Of a DNA stretch of 23,969 nucleotides, positions 13,912 to 23,969 are shown one piece after another. Each line of letters begins with the position of its first letter. Positions within the stretch are counted from its first letter, which is position 1. Source of the DNA: DATADD01 sp046262355 (GTDB taxonomy: Bacteria > Actinomycetota > CADDZG01 > WHSQ01); NCBI GenBank assembly GCA_046262355.1, contig JBHEMX010000055.1:1-23969 (forward strand), written 5' to 3'. The translations under genes and the position numbers were made by a program. Under the pieces are notes generated by a model, which worked only from the letters and a program-made list of their open reading frames with translations, was not told the origin of the DNA and ran no database searches.

Positions 13912-16095
13912 TCAGCTGTAGAGCCATAGGACCGCCAGTGGAGGCAAAGTTATCTCCGCCGAGTGATCGAGGCCGTGCCACGGCACGTCTTCAGCCGTTA
14001 CGGTCCCGAGGTTGCCCACGTTGGAGCCACCATAGGTGGCGGAGTCCGTGTTCAAGACCTCGTGATAGGCGCCGGCTTGCGGCAGTCCCAGCCGGAAGTG
14101 ATGGCGAACGACGGGTGACAGGTTGCAGACACATACGAGATGGTGACCGCTCTTGGACCCCGTCCGGTAGTAGCCCGTCCGGTAGAAGGACACCACGTTG
14201 CTGTCGGCATCGTTCGCGTCGATCCATTTGAATCCCTCTGGGGCGGAATCCTGGCTCCACAAGGCTTCGATGCCCTTGTAGGTCTTGTTCAGATCCGCGA
14301 CCAGCTTCTGTATGCCGCGATGCCCATCGTCGTCGAGGAGGTGCCAATCCAGGCTCGCGTCGTGGGTCCACTCCCGCTCCTGCGCGAGCTCGCCTCCCAT
14401 GAACAAGAGCTGTTTGCCCGGATGCGCCCACATGTATCCGAACAGTGCCCTCACGTTCGCCAGTCTTTGCCATGTGTCCCCAGGCATCTTGTTGATCAGC
14501 GATCCCTTACCGTGAACTACCTCATCATGCGACAGCGGAAGCACATAGTTCTCGCTGAACGCGTACACGAGGCTGAAGGTCAACTGGTTGTGGTGATAGC
14601 GGCGGTAAACGGGTTCCTTGGAGTAGTAGAGAAGTGTGTCGTGCATCCACCCCATGTTCCACTTGAAGCCGAAACCGAGCCCGCCTAGATGCACGGGCCG
14701 GCTGACGCCGGGCCATGCGGTCGATTCCTCCGCCATCATGAGCACGCCTGGGTGATCGCCGTGGACGACGCTGTTGAGCTCCTTGAAGAACTCGATCGCC
14801 TCGATGTTCTCGCGCCCCCCGTAGCGATTGGCCAGCCACTCGCCTTCCTTGCGGCTGTAGTCGAGGTAGAGCATCGAGGCGACCGCATCCACTCGCAGGC
14901 CGTCGAGATGGAACTCCTCGAGCCAGTAGAGGGCATTGGAGATGAGGAAGTTGCGGACCTCGTTGCGCCCGAGGTTGAAGACCAGTGTGCCCCAGTCCGG
15001 GTGCTCTCCCATCCTCGGATCGAGATGCTCGTACAGGGCAGTGCCGTCGAAGCGAGCCAGCGCCCACTCGTCCTTGGGGAAGTGTGCCGGCACCCAGTCC
15101 ACGATGACGCCGATGCCCGCACGGTGAAGCGTGTCTACTAGGTAGCGGAAGTCGTCCGGGGTGCCGTAGCGCGCGGTGGGCGCGAAGTAGTTGGTCACCT
15201 GGTAGCCCCACGAGCCCCCGTAAGGATGCTCCGCCACGGGCAGGAACTCTACGTGGGTGAAACTCATCTCGGTGCAGTAATCGGCGAGCAACGGTGCGAC
15301 GTCGCGGTATGTGAGCGGTGTGCCCTCGCGCGTCCTCCTCCATGAGCCGAGATGAACCTCGTAGATCGAGATCGGGCTCGTGTAGGGATCCCACTCGCCG
15401 CGCGTGCTCATCCATCCATCGTCTTCGAAGGTGTAGTCGCTGTAATGAACGACCGATGCGGTCCCCGGTGGAGGCTCGGTGCGGAAGGCGTATGGGTCGA
15501 CCTTTACTACGATGCTTCTCTCGGATGTGAGCACCTCGAACTTATAGAGGGCCCCGTCGCCGATGCCCGGAAGGAACAGCTCCCACACACCCGAAGAGCC
15601 CATCAGACGCATCGGGTTGAGACGTCCGTCCCAGCTGTTGAAGTCGCCGACGAGTCGCACGGCGGCTGCGTTCGGCGCCCACACCGAGAAGCCCGTTCCC
15701 TCGACGCCGCGTACTACCGCGCGATGCGCACCGAGCTTCTTGTGCAGTCGACGGTGACGGCCCTCCCCGATGAGATGCAGGTCTATGTCGCCGAGCGTCG
15801 GAGGGAACGAATACGGGTCGCCTAGGGTGAAGGACTTGCCGCCGCCGTAGGACACCTCGAACTCATAGCTCGGGACGGCCTTGTCGACGACGCCCTCGAA
15901 GAGACCGGCCGGATGTATGCGCTCCAGTTTCGCAACGACGTTGCCGTCGACGAGGCAGTTGACGGCTTCCGCCTCCGGCCTCCAAGCTCGGACGATCGTC
16001 TCTGCACCTCTGGGGTGCGCACCGAGCAAGCTGTGAGGGTCGCGCAGCTCGCCGCGCGCCAGTGCCTCGATGTCCTGTGACCGGTCATGCCTCAT
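13912..16095 (-). CDS. glgB: 1,4-alpha-glucan branching enzyme
   Basis: The 727-aa protein is a GH13 branching enzyme with two N-terminal CBM48-like modules (about 20-105 and 125-215) and a catalytic barrel. The residues expected from E. coli GlgB are present: Asp403 nucleophile in DGLRVDAV, Glu456 in MMAEESTAWP, and the third aspartate in PLSHDEVVHGKGS. It cuts alpha-1,4 chains and re-attaches them as alpha-1,6 branches. The start ATG at 16095 overlaps the maltokinase stop as ATGA; the frame stays open 19 codons further upstream, but that part is not conserved in character. In the GlgE pathway GlgB branches the polymer that GlgE extends. Confidence 0.96.
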   Translation of the reverse strand: MRHDRSQDIEALARGELRDPHSLLGAHPRGAETIVRAWRPEAEAVNCLVDGNVVAKLERIHPAGLFEGVVDKAVPSYEFEVSYGGGKSFTLGDPYSFPPTLGDIDLHLIGEGRHRRLHKKLGAHRAVVRGVEGTGFSVWAPNAAAVRLVGDFNSWDGRLNPMRLMGSSGVWELFLPGIGDGALYKFEVLTSERSIVVKVDPYAFRTEPPPGTASVVHYSDYTFEDDGWMSTRGEWDPYTSPISIYEVHLGSWRRTREGTPLTYRDVAPLLADYCTEMSFTHVEFLPVAEHPYGGSWGYQVTNYFAPTARYGTPDDFRYLVDTLHRAGIGVIVDWVPAHFPKDEWALARFDGTALYEHLDPRMGEHPDWGTLVFNLGRNEVRNFLISNALYWLEEFHLDGLRVDAVASMLYLDYSRKEGEWLANRYGGRENIEAIEFFKELNSVVHGDHPGVLMMAEESTAWPGVSRPVHLGGLGFGFKWNMGWMHDTLLYYSKEPVYRRYHHNQLTFSLVYAFSENYVLPLSHDEVVHGKGSLINKMPGDTWQRLANVRALFGYMWAHPGKQLLFMGGELAQEREWTHDASLDWHLLDDDGHRGIQKLVADLNKTYKGIEALWSQDSAPEGFKWIDANDADSNVVSFYRTGYYRTGSKSGHHLVCVCNLSPVVRHHFRLGLPQAGAYHEVLNTDSATYGGSNVGNLGTVTAEDVPWHGLDHSAEITLPPLAVLWLYS

Positions 16096-17500
16096 CGGTT
16101 GGTCCCTCGCTCTATCACCTGGGCGATCCCACGCAATGGGATCCGGATCCAATCCGGTCTGTGTGATCTCTCGTAGTCGAGCTCATAGAGCGCCTTTTCG
16201 ATCTCGAAGACGTCGAGAACGACCGCAAGATCGTCGCGCTCTGCCGGCAGGAACTGCTCTTCATGCGATGTGCGCAGATACGCGGCGAGGAAACGCTGTC
16301 GAGCGAGGTCCTCCCACGCCTGAGCCCATGGCTGGAGGCGATCCCATTCGTCGGAGTCCGGCTGTGCGCGCTCGAAGAGCGCGGCCGATGCCGCGTAGCT
16401 GAAGGAGCGGAGCATGCCTGCGACGTCTTTGAGGGGGGACTGCTTGGCGCGTCGCTCATCGAGCGATCTCATCGGTTCGCCCTCGAAGTCGAGGATCATC
16501 CAGCCGCGCGGCGCCAGTAGCACCTGTCCCAGGTGATAGTCGCCGTGGACGCGCGTCTTCTTGCCGGCGTCCCGGATCGTCAACGATTGGCGGACCCGTT
16601 CATCGATCGCCTCGCTGTACTGCTCGAGCTCCGGGAAGCCGCTGTCGAGCAGGGCCTGCAGTGACGCGCGCGTGCGCTCGGCCACCTCTTTCATGTCTTG
16701 GTCGTCGATCTGCTCGGAGACGACGTCGGGATCGAGCTCCTCGCGCGACAGCAAAACGTGTAGGGACGCCGTGACGTCACCCAGCTTGGTGATGTCCTCG
16801 AGGTTCTTGGCGGCGCGTTGCTCGACGAACTCTCGCACAGAGCGAGCTTCGTGCGCCTCGTCGTAGAGCTCGCGCAGTCGCTCCACCGTCTCCTGCCATC
16901 CCTCCTGAGCTTCCTTCACGAGCTGCTGGGCGACGCCGAGGTCGATCTCGATCTCCTCGCCATCGATAACGCCCTCGTAGAGGATCTCGCCCACGTGTGC
17001 CGGGATGTTCTCGAAGCCGTCGTTGGTCAAGAGACGACTGAGCTCCAGGTCGGGGTTGGGGCCGCTTGCGACTCGTCTGAACAGCTTGAGGATCACACTC
17101 TCGTCGAAGACGACCGATGAGTTGCTCTGCTCCACCCCCATCGGTCGGATCGAAGACGATCCTGGCGGGGACCGGGGATCGAGCCCGGGGCCTCCGAAGT
17201 GGAACATCCCGTAGGAGCCCTTGATCGTCTCGCCCTGCGTCATGAGGCTTCCGAGCACCCTCAAGCGGTCCACATCATCGAAGGCGTCTGTCGGTGACCC
17301 GTCGTCTTCGACGAGCAGCGGCACGTTGTAGAGATGTTGTGCGCCGTCGGAGAGGTGGACGGAGACGATCGCGAAGACGAGTGAGGGCGCGCCGTCGGTC
17401 AGCACGGCTTCGTCGACGACGTCGATGCGCTCGATCTTGCGCCCCTTGCCTCCGAACCACCGTTGCTGCGGTAGGAGCCCCATGAGCTGTGCGGCGTCTA

Positions 17501-17504
<4 letters not shown>
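16092..17504 (-). CDS. mak: Maltokinase
   Basis: The 470-aa kinase phosphorylates maltose at C1 with ATP, giving maltose-1-phosphate for GlgE. Signatures of the Mak/Pep2 family are QQRWFGGKGR near residues 13-22, EQSNSSVVF and VILKLFRRV with a candidate ATP-binding lysine (Lys140), the catalytic loop RVHGDYHLGQVLL with Asp322, and the metal-binding ILDFEGEP with Asp339. The C-terminus has EKALYELDYE and RPDWIRIPL, which are also typical. GTG at 17504 overlaps the treS stop in GTGA, so translation is probably coupled. In many bacteria maltokinase is fused to TreS; here the two remain separate genes. Confidence 0.94.
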
Positions 17505-19150
<1,646 letters not shown>

Positions 19151-19154
19151 TGAT

Positions 19155-21119
19155 CTACCTCTGGATGCGGAAGATGTGTGCCGGCTCCACGAACGGATCG
19201 AGCCGCACGTAGTTGTGGGGTCCGTGCCAGGCGAAGGAATCGTCGCTGATCAGGTCGTGGGCCTCGAAGGTCCGGTGCGGGTCGACGCCCAGCACGTCGA
19301 GGTCGAGCTGCAGCGTCGCTTCCTCCCAATGGAACGGGTTGAGGTTCACGACGGCGAGGATGGTGTCGCCGTCCGGCCCGGACTTGGAGAAGGCGAGCAT
19401 GTGGTCCTTGTCGACCTGGTGGAAGTGAAGATTCGTTAGCTGCGAAAGCGCCGGGTGTTTCCTGCGTATCTCGTTGACGCGCTTGATGTAGGGGGAGAGG
19501 CTGTTCGGCGTATCGAAGTCGCGCGGGCGGAGCTCATACTTCTCGGAGTGGAGATACTCTTCGCTTCCGCGCTCGCGAGGGACGTTCTCGAACAGCTCGA
19601 AGCCGCTGTAGATGCCGTACGTGGGCGACAGGAGCGCCGCCAGTACGAACCGGATCTTGAACGCGGCCGGGCCGCCCGTCTGGAGATACTCGTGCAGGAT
19701 GTCTTGGGTGTTGGTGAAGAAGTTCGGGCGGAAGAAGTGCGCCATCTCGGTGCGCGTCAGCTCCATCAGGTACTCCGTGAGCTCCCACTTGGTGTTGCGC
19801 CATGTGAAGTACGTATACGACTGCGTGAACCCAAGCTTTGCCAGCGCTCGCATGACCTTGGGTCGGGTGAAAGCTTCTGACAGGAAGATGACATCAGGGT
19901 GCTCTCGCTGGGTCGTGTCGATGAGCCACTGCCAGAACGTGAAGGGCTTGGTGTGCGGGTTATCGACGCGAAAGATCTTGACCCCATGTGAGATCCAGAA
20001 GTCGATGACTTCCTTGAGCTCCGTCCACAGGGTTTCTTTGTCTTTCGTGTCGAAGTTGACCGGATAGACATCCTGGTACTTCTTCGGAGGGTTCTCCGCG
20101 TACTTGATCGTTCCGTCGGGGCGATGATGGAACCACTCCGGATGCTCTTTGACCCAGGGGTGGTCCGGGGAGCACTGGATCGCGAAATCGAGGGCGATCT
20201 CGAGCCCGAGGCGCTGCGCCTCCGCCACGAGATCATCGAAGTCGTCGATCGTCCCGAGATCGGGGTGGACCGCGCTGTGGCCACCCTCGACGTTCCCGAT
20301 CGCCCACGGCACGCCGACGTCCCCGGGTTCGGCCGCAAGCGAGTTGTTCCTACCCTTGCGGAAAGCCGTGCCGATCGGGTGGATCGGCGGCAGGTAGACG
20401 ACGTCGAACCCGAGATCCGCGATGCGAGCGAGCCCGCGCGCGGCCGTCTTGAAGGTCCCATGCTCGCCGGCGACCCCCGTCGAGCGAGGGAAGAACTCGT
20501 ACCACGCGCCGAAGCGCGCCCGCTCGCGATCCACCGTGAGCTCGAGCACCGGCTTGTAGGCGCTGGAACGGCTGCGATCCGGGTAGCTGCGCGTCAGCTT
20601 GACCAGCCTCTCGTCGGTTGCGGCCACGACGCGCGGGTCATCGCGTCCGCCGGCACCGTCGTTGGACGCCGTCCTTATGGTCTCGATCGCGTCCCTGACG
20701 AGCCTTCGTTCCGAGGAGGGGAGGAGGCGAAGATGTGCCTCGAGCAGCTGCGCGCCCTCCTCGAGCTCGAGGTCGGCGACCCGACCCACGTCGACTCGCT
20801 TGATGAGGTCCCGGCGCCAGGTTCCGAAATGATCCGTCCACGCCTCGACCGTGTACCGGTAGCGACCGATCTCCGTGGGCCGAAAGACGCCCGACCAGCG
20901 ATCGTTGTCGACGTGGGCCATCGGGGTGGCTGACCAGCGCGTGTCCGACGGGCCCTTGTACCGGATCGACGCCTGTAGCAGATCGGGACCGTCCCGGAAG
21001 ATGTCGGCCGCCACCTCGATCACGTCTCCGACGACCGCCTTGGCGCGATAACGTCCGCAGTCCAGCTCCGGCGAGACGCGTTCGATGACGATGTGGCCTT
21101 TCTTGATCTCCGCCCGCAT
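19155..21119 (-). CDS. glgE: Alpha-1,4-glucan:maltose-1-phosphate maltosyltransferase
   Basis: The 654-aa GH13_3 protein transfers maltose from maltose-1-phosphate onto alpha-1,4-glucan. It has an N-terminal beta-sandwich (about 1-110) and helical insert (about 115-195), then the barrel with VYLPPIHPIG and FRKGRNNS. Catalytic residues are Asp386 in IFRVDNPHTKPF, Glu415 in FLSEAFTRPKVM and Asp473 in NTQDILHEYL. The start is uncertain: ATG at 21119 has GAGAG eight bases upstream, while GTG codons at 21125 and 21134 are also in frame. It is the first gene of the six-gene minus-strand operon and is divergent from the glucan phosphorylase. Confidence 0.95.
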   Translation of the reverse strand: MRAEIKKGHIVIERVSPELDCGRYRAKAVVGDVIEVAADIFRDGPDLLQASIRYKGPSDTRWSATPMAHVDNDRWSGVFRPTEIGRYRYTVEAWTDHFGTWRRDLIKRVDVGRVADLELEEGAQLLEAHLRLLPSSERRLVRDAIETIRTASNDGAGGRDDPRVVAATDERLVKLTRSYPDRSRSSAYKPVLELTVDRERARFGAWYEFFPRSTGVAGEHGTFKTAARGLARIADLGFDVVYLPPIHPIGTAFRKGRNNSLAAEPGDVGVPWAIGNVEGGHSAVHPDLGTIDDFDDLVAEAQRLGLEIALDFAIQCSPDHPWVKEHPEWFHHRPDGTIKYAENPPKKYQDVYPVNFDTKDKETLWTELKEVIDFWISHGVKIFRVDNPHTKPFTFWQWLIDTTQREHPDVIFLSEAFTRPKVMRALAKLGFTQSYTYFTWRNTKWELTEYLMELTRTEMAHFFRPNFFTNTQDILHEYLQTGGPAAFKIRFVLAALLSPTYGIYSGFELFENVPRERGSEEYLHSEKYELRPRDFDTPNSLSPYIKRVNEIRRKHPALSQLTNLHFHQVDKDHMLAFSKSGPDGDTILAVVNLNPFHWEEATLQLDLDVLGVDPHRTFEAHDLISDDSFAWHGPHNYVRLDPFVEPAHIFRIQR

Positions 21120-21161
21120 CGTCACGTCTCTCACATCCTTTCGCCGGTCCGCGCCGAGGCG

Positions 21162-21190
21162 AGGTTAACGCGGGAGACGTTTCCCTTCAG
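21162..21190 (-). promoter_or_regulatory. Candidate glgE operon promoter with internal inverted repeat
   Basis: On the minus strand CTGAAG (21185-21190) and TAACCT (21162-21167) are separated by 17 bases and could be -35 and -10 elements; both are weak (3 of 6 to consensus). The spacer contains a near-perfect inverted repeat GGGAGACGTTTCCC (21172-21185), where a regulator could bind. It lies 43 bases from the chosen glgE start. Proposed from position and symmetry only. Confidence 0.3.
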
Positions 21191-21242
21191 ATTGGCGGGT
21201 GAGCGTCCGATGGTTGTCGGGTGGAGGCGAGAAACGGCGGTC

Positions 21243-21250
21243 TTTGCAAA
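21243..21250. promoter_or_regulatory. TTTGCAAA palindrome in the glgE-glgP intergenic region
   Basis: TTTGCAAA is a perfect 8-bp palindrome, 33 bases before the phosphorylase ATG and AT-rich in a GC-rich setting. It could be an operator half or overlap a -35 element (TTGCAA). It is short enough to occur by chance. Confidence 0.25.
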
Positions 21251-21282
21251 CCAGGGTCGGTTTCTGCCACTCTTACCCACCT

Positions 21283-23835
21283 ATGAAAGCGCTCCGAAGC
21301 TTCGCCGTTAGGGCGTCACTGCCCGCACCCCTGGAGGTTCTGGCCTCGATCGCTACGAACCTGAGATGGACGTGGGACCCGCGCGCCGTTGACCTCTTCC
21401 GGTGGGTCGACTCCGACGCGTGGGAGGCGGCCGAGCACGACCCGATGAAGATGCTCGGGCTGGTCTCGCGCGAGCGGCTGGAACAGCTTACCGAGGATGG
21501 GCCTTTCATGGCGTTCCTCGCGAGCGTCGACGAGAATCTCACCCGCTACATGATCGAGCCCAGATGGTTCCAGACGCGCCGGCACGCCGGCGACCTGCGC
21601 TGCGTCGCTTACTTCTCGCCCGAGTTCGGCGTGAGCGAAGCGCTGCCCACCTACTCGGGCGGGCTCGGCGTTCTCGCCGGCGACCACCTCAAGGCGGCGA
21701 GCGACCTCGGCGTGCCGATGGTGGCGGTCGGGCTGCTCTATCGACAGGGCTACTTCCGCCAGACGCTGAACGCAGATGGGTGGCAACAGGAGCGATACCC
21801 CGCTCTGGATCCGCACGCGATGCCCCTGACGCTGGTCGCCGGCCAGGACGGCGCGCCGCTCACCGTCGCCGTGGACCTCGCCGGCGCCCGCTGCGCCGCC
21901 CAGGTGTGGCTGGCTCAGGTCGGGCGGGTGCGCTTGCTGCTGCTCGACTGCGACATCGAGGAGAACGACCCGGAAGAGCGCAACGTCACCGATCGCCTCT
22001 ACGCCGGCGGAACGGAGCACAGGCTGCGCCAGGAGGTCGTGCTCGGGATCGGCGGGCTGCGGGCCCTGCGCGCGGCGGGGCACGAGGCCAACGTCTTCCA
22101 CTCCAACGAGGGGCACGCAGGCTTCATGGGACTCGAGCGGATCCAGGAGTTCGTCGCCGAGCGCGGGATGTCCTTCGAGGAGGCGCTCGAGGCCGTTCGC
22201 TCGACGATGATCTTCACGACGCATACCCCCGTTCCCGCGGGGATCGACATCTACGACGGCGATCTCATGGACCGTTACTTCAGCTCCTTCGCGAAGGAGT
22301 GCGGCCTCAGCTTCGATGAGCTCATGTCGCTGGGCCAGGCGAACCCGGAGGTCGGGAACGCCCATTCGGCGAGCTTCAACATGGCGATCATGGGGTTCCA
22401 TCTGGCCGGACGGGCGAACGGGGTCAGCGAGCTCCACGGGCGCGTCTCACGTTCGCTGTTCTCGGGGCTATGGCCCAAGATCCCCAGCGACGAGGTTCCG
22501 ATCATCCATGTGACCAACGGCGTGCACACCTCGACCTGGCTGGGCTCCGAGATGGCCGAGATCTTCAACCGAAGGCTCGCCCCAGGATGGGCGGAGGGCG
22601 GTAGCGCGCGCTGGGACCGGATCACCGAGGTTCCCGACGCCGAGCTGTGGCGGGCGCGCGAGCGGGCGCGCGAGCGTCTCGTCTACTTCGTGCGCGCTCG
22701 CATGCGGCGCCAGATCCTTGCGCGGGGCGGTTCCGAGACCGAGATGGCCCGCACCGAGGAGATCCTCGACCCCGGCGCGATCACCATCGGCTTCGCCAGG
22801 CGCTTCGCTCAGTACAAGCGAGCGACGCTGATGCTGTCGGATCCCGATCGCCTCAAGCGCCTGCTGCTGTCGAGCGACAGGCCGGTCCAGTTCGTGCTCG
22901 CCGGCAAGGCCCATCCTCGGGATGACGGAGGCAAGGAGCTGATCCGCCGGCTCGTCCACTTCTCCGGTGACCCAGAGGTGCGCGGTCGCTTCGTGTTCGT
23001 GGAGGACTACGACATGGAGGTCGGCCGCATGCTCACCCAAGGCGTCGACGTGTGGCTCAACAACCCGAGGCGTCCGCTCGAGGCCTGCGGGACGAGCGGC
23101 ATGAAGGCGGCGCTCAACGGCGCGCTCAACTGCTCCATCCTCGACGGCTGGTGGGCCGAGTGCTACGACGGCAAGAACGGCTGGGCGATCGGCACCGCGC
23201 ATGAGCTCGATGACCCCGCAGACCAGGACCGTATCGACGCCAACGCGCTCTACACCCTGCTCGAGCGCGAGATCGTGACGCGCTTCTACGATCGGTCTGA
23301 AGGCCCCGTGCCGCGCCGCTGGATCGGACGGATGAAGCACTCGATCTCGAGCCTGGGCGGTTTCGTCACCGCCGAACGGATGCTGCGCGATTACGTGACG
23401 GCGTTGTACGAACCGGCGGCCTCACAGGGCGAGGAGATGACCGCGGCATCCTACGCACGCGCCCGGGCGCTTGCCGAGTGGAAGTCCAAGATAAGGCAGG
23501 GGTGGTCTGACGTTCAGATCGTGGACGTCGATGGAGAAGTGACGGCCGTGCGCGTCGGCGCTCGACGTCCTGTCTCGGCGACGGTCAAGACGGGTCGCCT
23601 GGACACCGGGGACATCTGCGTACAACTTGCGCACGGCCTCGTGGGGGCCAGTGGCGCCCTCGTCGACCCCGTCCTCGTGGAGATGGATCTCGAGGGGTGC
23701 ACGGACGGCATCTGTACCTTCCGCGGCTCGTTCACCACCGACGCCGCGGGACTGTACGGCTTCGCGGTTCGGCTGCTGCCGTCGCATCCCGATCTCAGCA
23801 ACAAGATGGACATGGGTCTTATGACGTGGGCCTAG
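21283..23835 (+). CDS. glgP: Alpha-glucan (glycogen/maltodextrin) phosphorylase
   Basis: The 850-aa GT35 enzyme releases glucose-1-phosphate from alpha-1,4-glucan using pyridoxal phosphate. Residues 1-90 form the DUF3417 region typical of the actinobacterial type (ATNLRWTWDPRAVDLF). The core shows YFSPEFGVSEALPTYSGGLG (110-129), FTTHTPVPAG, VTNGVHTSTW, IGFARRFAQYKRA and GTSGMKAALNG, with Lys608 the expected cofactor lysine. The ATG at 21283 starts the conserved MKALRSFAVRASLP; the frame is open further upstream, but that part looks non-coding. No Shine-Dalgarno sequence precedes the ATG, so a leaderless transcript is possible. It is divergent from the glgE operon, pairing degradation with synthesis. 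The TAG stop is the first TAG of repeat copy 3. Confidence 0.94.
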   Translation: MKALRSFAVRASLPAPLEVLASIATNLRWTWDPRAVDLFRWVDSDAWEAAEHDPMKMLGLVSRERLEQLTEDGPFMAFLASVDENLTRYMIEPRWFQTRRHAGDLRCVAYFSPEFGVSEALPTYSGGLGVLAGDHLKAASDLGVPMVAVGLLYRQGYFRQTLNADGWQQERYPALDPHAMPLTLVAGQDGAPLTVAVDLAGARCAAQVWLAQVGRVRLLLLDCDIEENDPEERNVTDRLYAGGTEHRLRQEVVLGIGGLRALRAAGHEANVFHSNEGHAGFMGLERIQEFVAERGMSFEEALEAVRSTMIFTTHTPVPAGIDIYDGDLMDRYFSSFAKECGLSFDELMSLGQANPEVGNAHSASFNMAIMGFHLAGRANGVSELHGRVSRSLFSGLWPKIPSDEVPIIHVTNGVHTSTWLGSEMAEIFNRRLAPGWAEGGSARWDRITEVPDAELWRARERARERLVYFVRARMRRQILARGGSETEMARTEEILDPGAITIGFARRFAQYKRATLMLSDPDRLKRLLLSSDRPVQFVLAGKAHPRDDGGKELIRRLVHFSGDPEVRGRFVFVEDYDMEVGRMLTQGVDVWLNNPRRPLEACGTSGMKAALNGALNCSILDGWWAECYDGKNGWAIGTAHELDDPADQDRIDANALYTLLEREIVTRFYDRSEGPVPRRWIGRMKHSISSLGGFVTAERMLRDYVTALYEPAASQGEEMTAASYARARALAEWKSKIRQGWSDVQIVDVDGEVTAVRVGARRPVSATVKTGRLDTGDICVQLAHGLVGASGALVDPVLVEMDLEGCTDGICTFRGSFTTDAAGLYGFAVRLLPSHPDLSNKMDMGLMTWA

Positions 23836-23969
23836 TGCACCTTTGCGTAAGTCCCGTCGCCCCAGAACGGCCCTGCATCGGCGATGGCTGCGTTGCTCGT
23901 CGCGCACGTACCCTGCGGGTACGCACGACTCCTCGCGCCTTGCCCTCACCGCGCAGTGCCGCCCTGGTT
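23831..23969 (+). repeat. Palindromic intergenic repeat, copy 3 (cut by window end)
   Basis: The 139 bases present match copy 1 with only about three differences. The copy starts CCTAGTGC at the glgP stop codon and contains the hairpin CGTACCC (23907-23913), TGC, GGGTACG (23917-23923). The right terminal repeat lies beyond the window. Confidence 0.87.

Noticed and set aside
12480..14231. Long open plus-strand frame opposite the GH57 gene and the end of glgB
   Set aside because: The opposite strand carries well-supported GH57 and GlgB motifs; this frame has no recognisable domain.
23422..23949. Minus-strand frames running out of the repeat copies, sharing the peptide RDEQRSHRRCRAVLGRR
   Set aside because: The same peptide appears wherever the repeat occurs and is continued by unrelated antisense sequence; it reflects the repeat, not a gene.

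Overview
The window is GC-rich, with tightly packed genes, frequent GTG/TTG starts and purine-rich ribosome binding sites. A complete GlgE pathway beside a glucan phosphorylase carrying the DUF3417 N-terminus, a LigD-type primase-polymerase and a LigC-type ligase relic all point to an actinobacterium. It is perhaps a deep-branching or environmental lineage, but nothing here fixes the genus. There are no rRNA or tRNA genes, no CRISPR array and no transposase.

Layout. (1) 1-3304: leucine biosynthesis operon leuA(3' part)-leuC-leuD-leuB, with overlapping or coupled genes. (2) 3326-6150: a 171-bp palindromic repeat, a 49-aa acidic protein, a secreted or anchored alpha/beta hydrolase, a convergent SRPBCC protein, an Fe/Mn superoxide dismutase with a hairpin terminator, and a 45-aa membrane peptide. 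(3) 6155-11968: a DNA-repair and secretion mix: LigD polymerase domain, a diverged inverted copy of the repeat, a TIMP/NTR-like secreted protein convergent with a secreted zinc metalloprotease, a frameshifted and truncated ATP-dependent DNA ligase, an HhH-PHP (PolX-tail-like) protein and a second SRPBCC protein. (4) 12139-21119, minus strand: one operon glgE-treS-mak-glgB-GH57-77-aa ORF. (5) 21283-23835, plus strand: alpha-glucan phosphorylase, divergent from glgE.

How the carbohydrate block works: TreS interconverts trehalose and maltose, maltokinase makes maltose-1-phosphate, GlgE extends alpha-1,4-glucan with it, GlgB adds branches, and the divergent phosphorylase degrades glucan. The GH57 protein and the 77-aa protein are unassigned members of this unit.

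The most unusual signal is a family of about 168-bp palindromic elements. There are three near-identical copies (3326, 11964, 23831) and one diverged full-length copy in inverse orientation (7165). Each has imperfect terminal inverted repeats beginning CTAG and a central hairpin with a compensatory base-pair change. In three of four copies the terminal TAG is also the stop codon of the gene before it. The second notable signal is a TIMP-like protein encoded tail to tail with a secreted metalloprotease, a possible inhibitor-protease pair.
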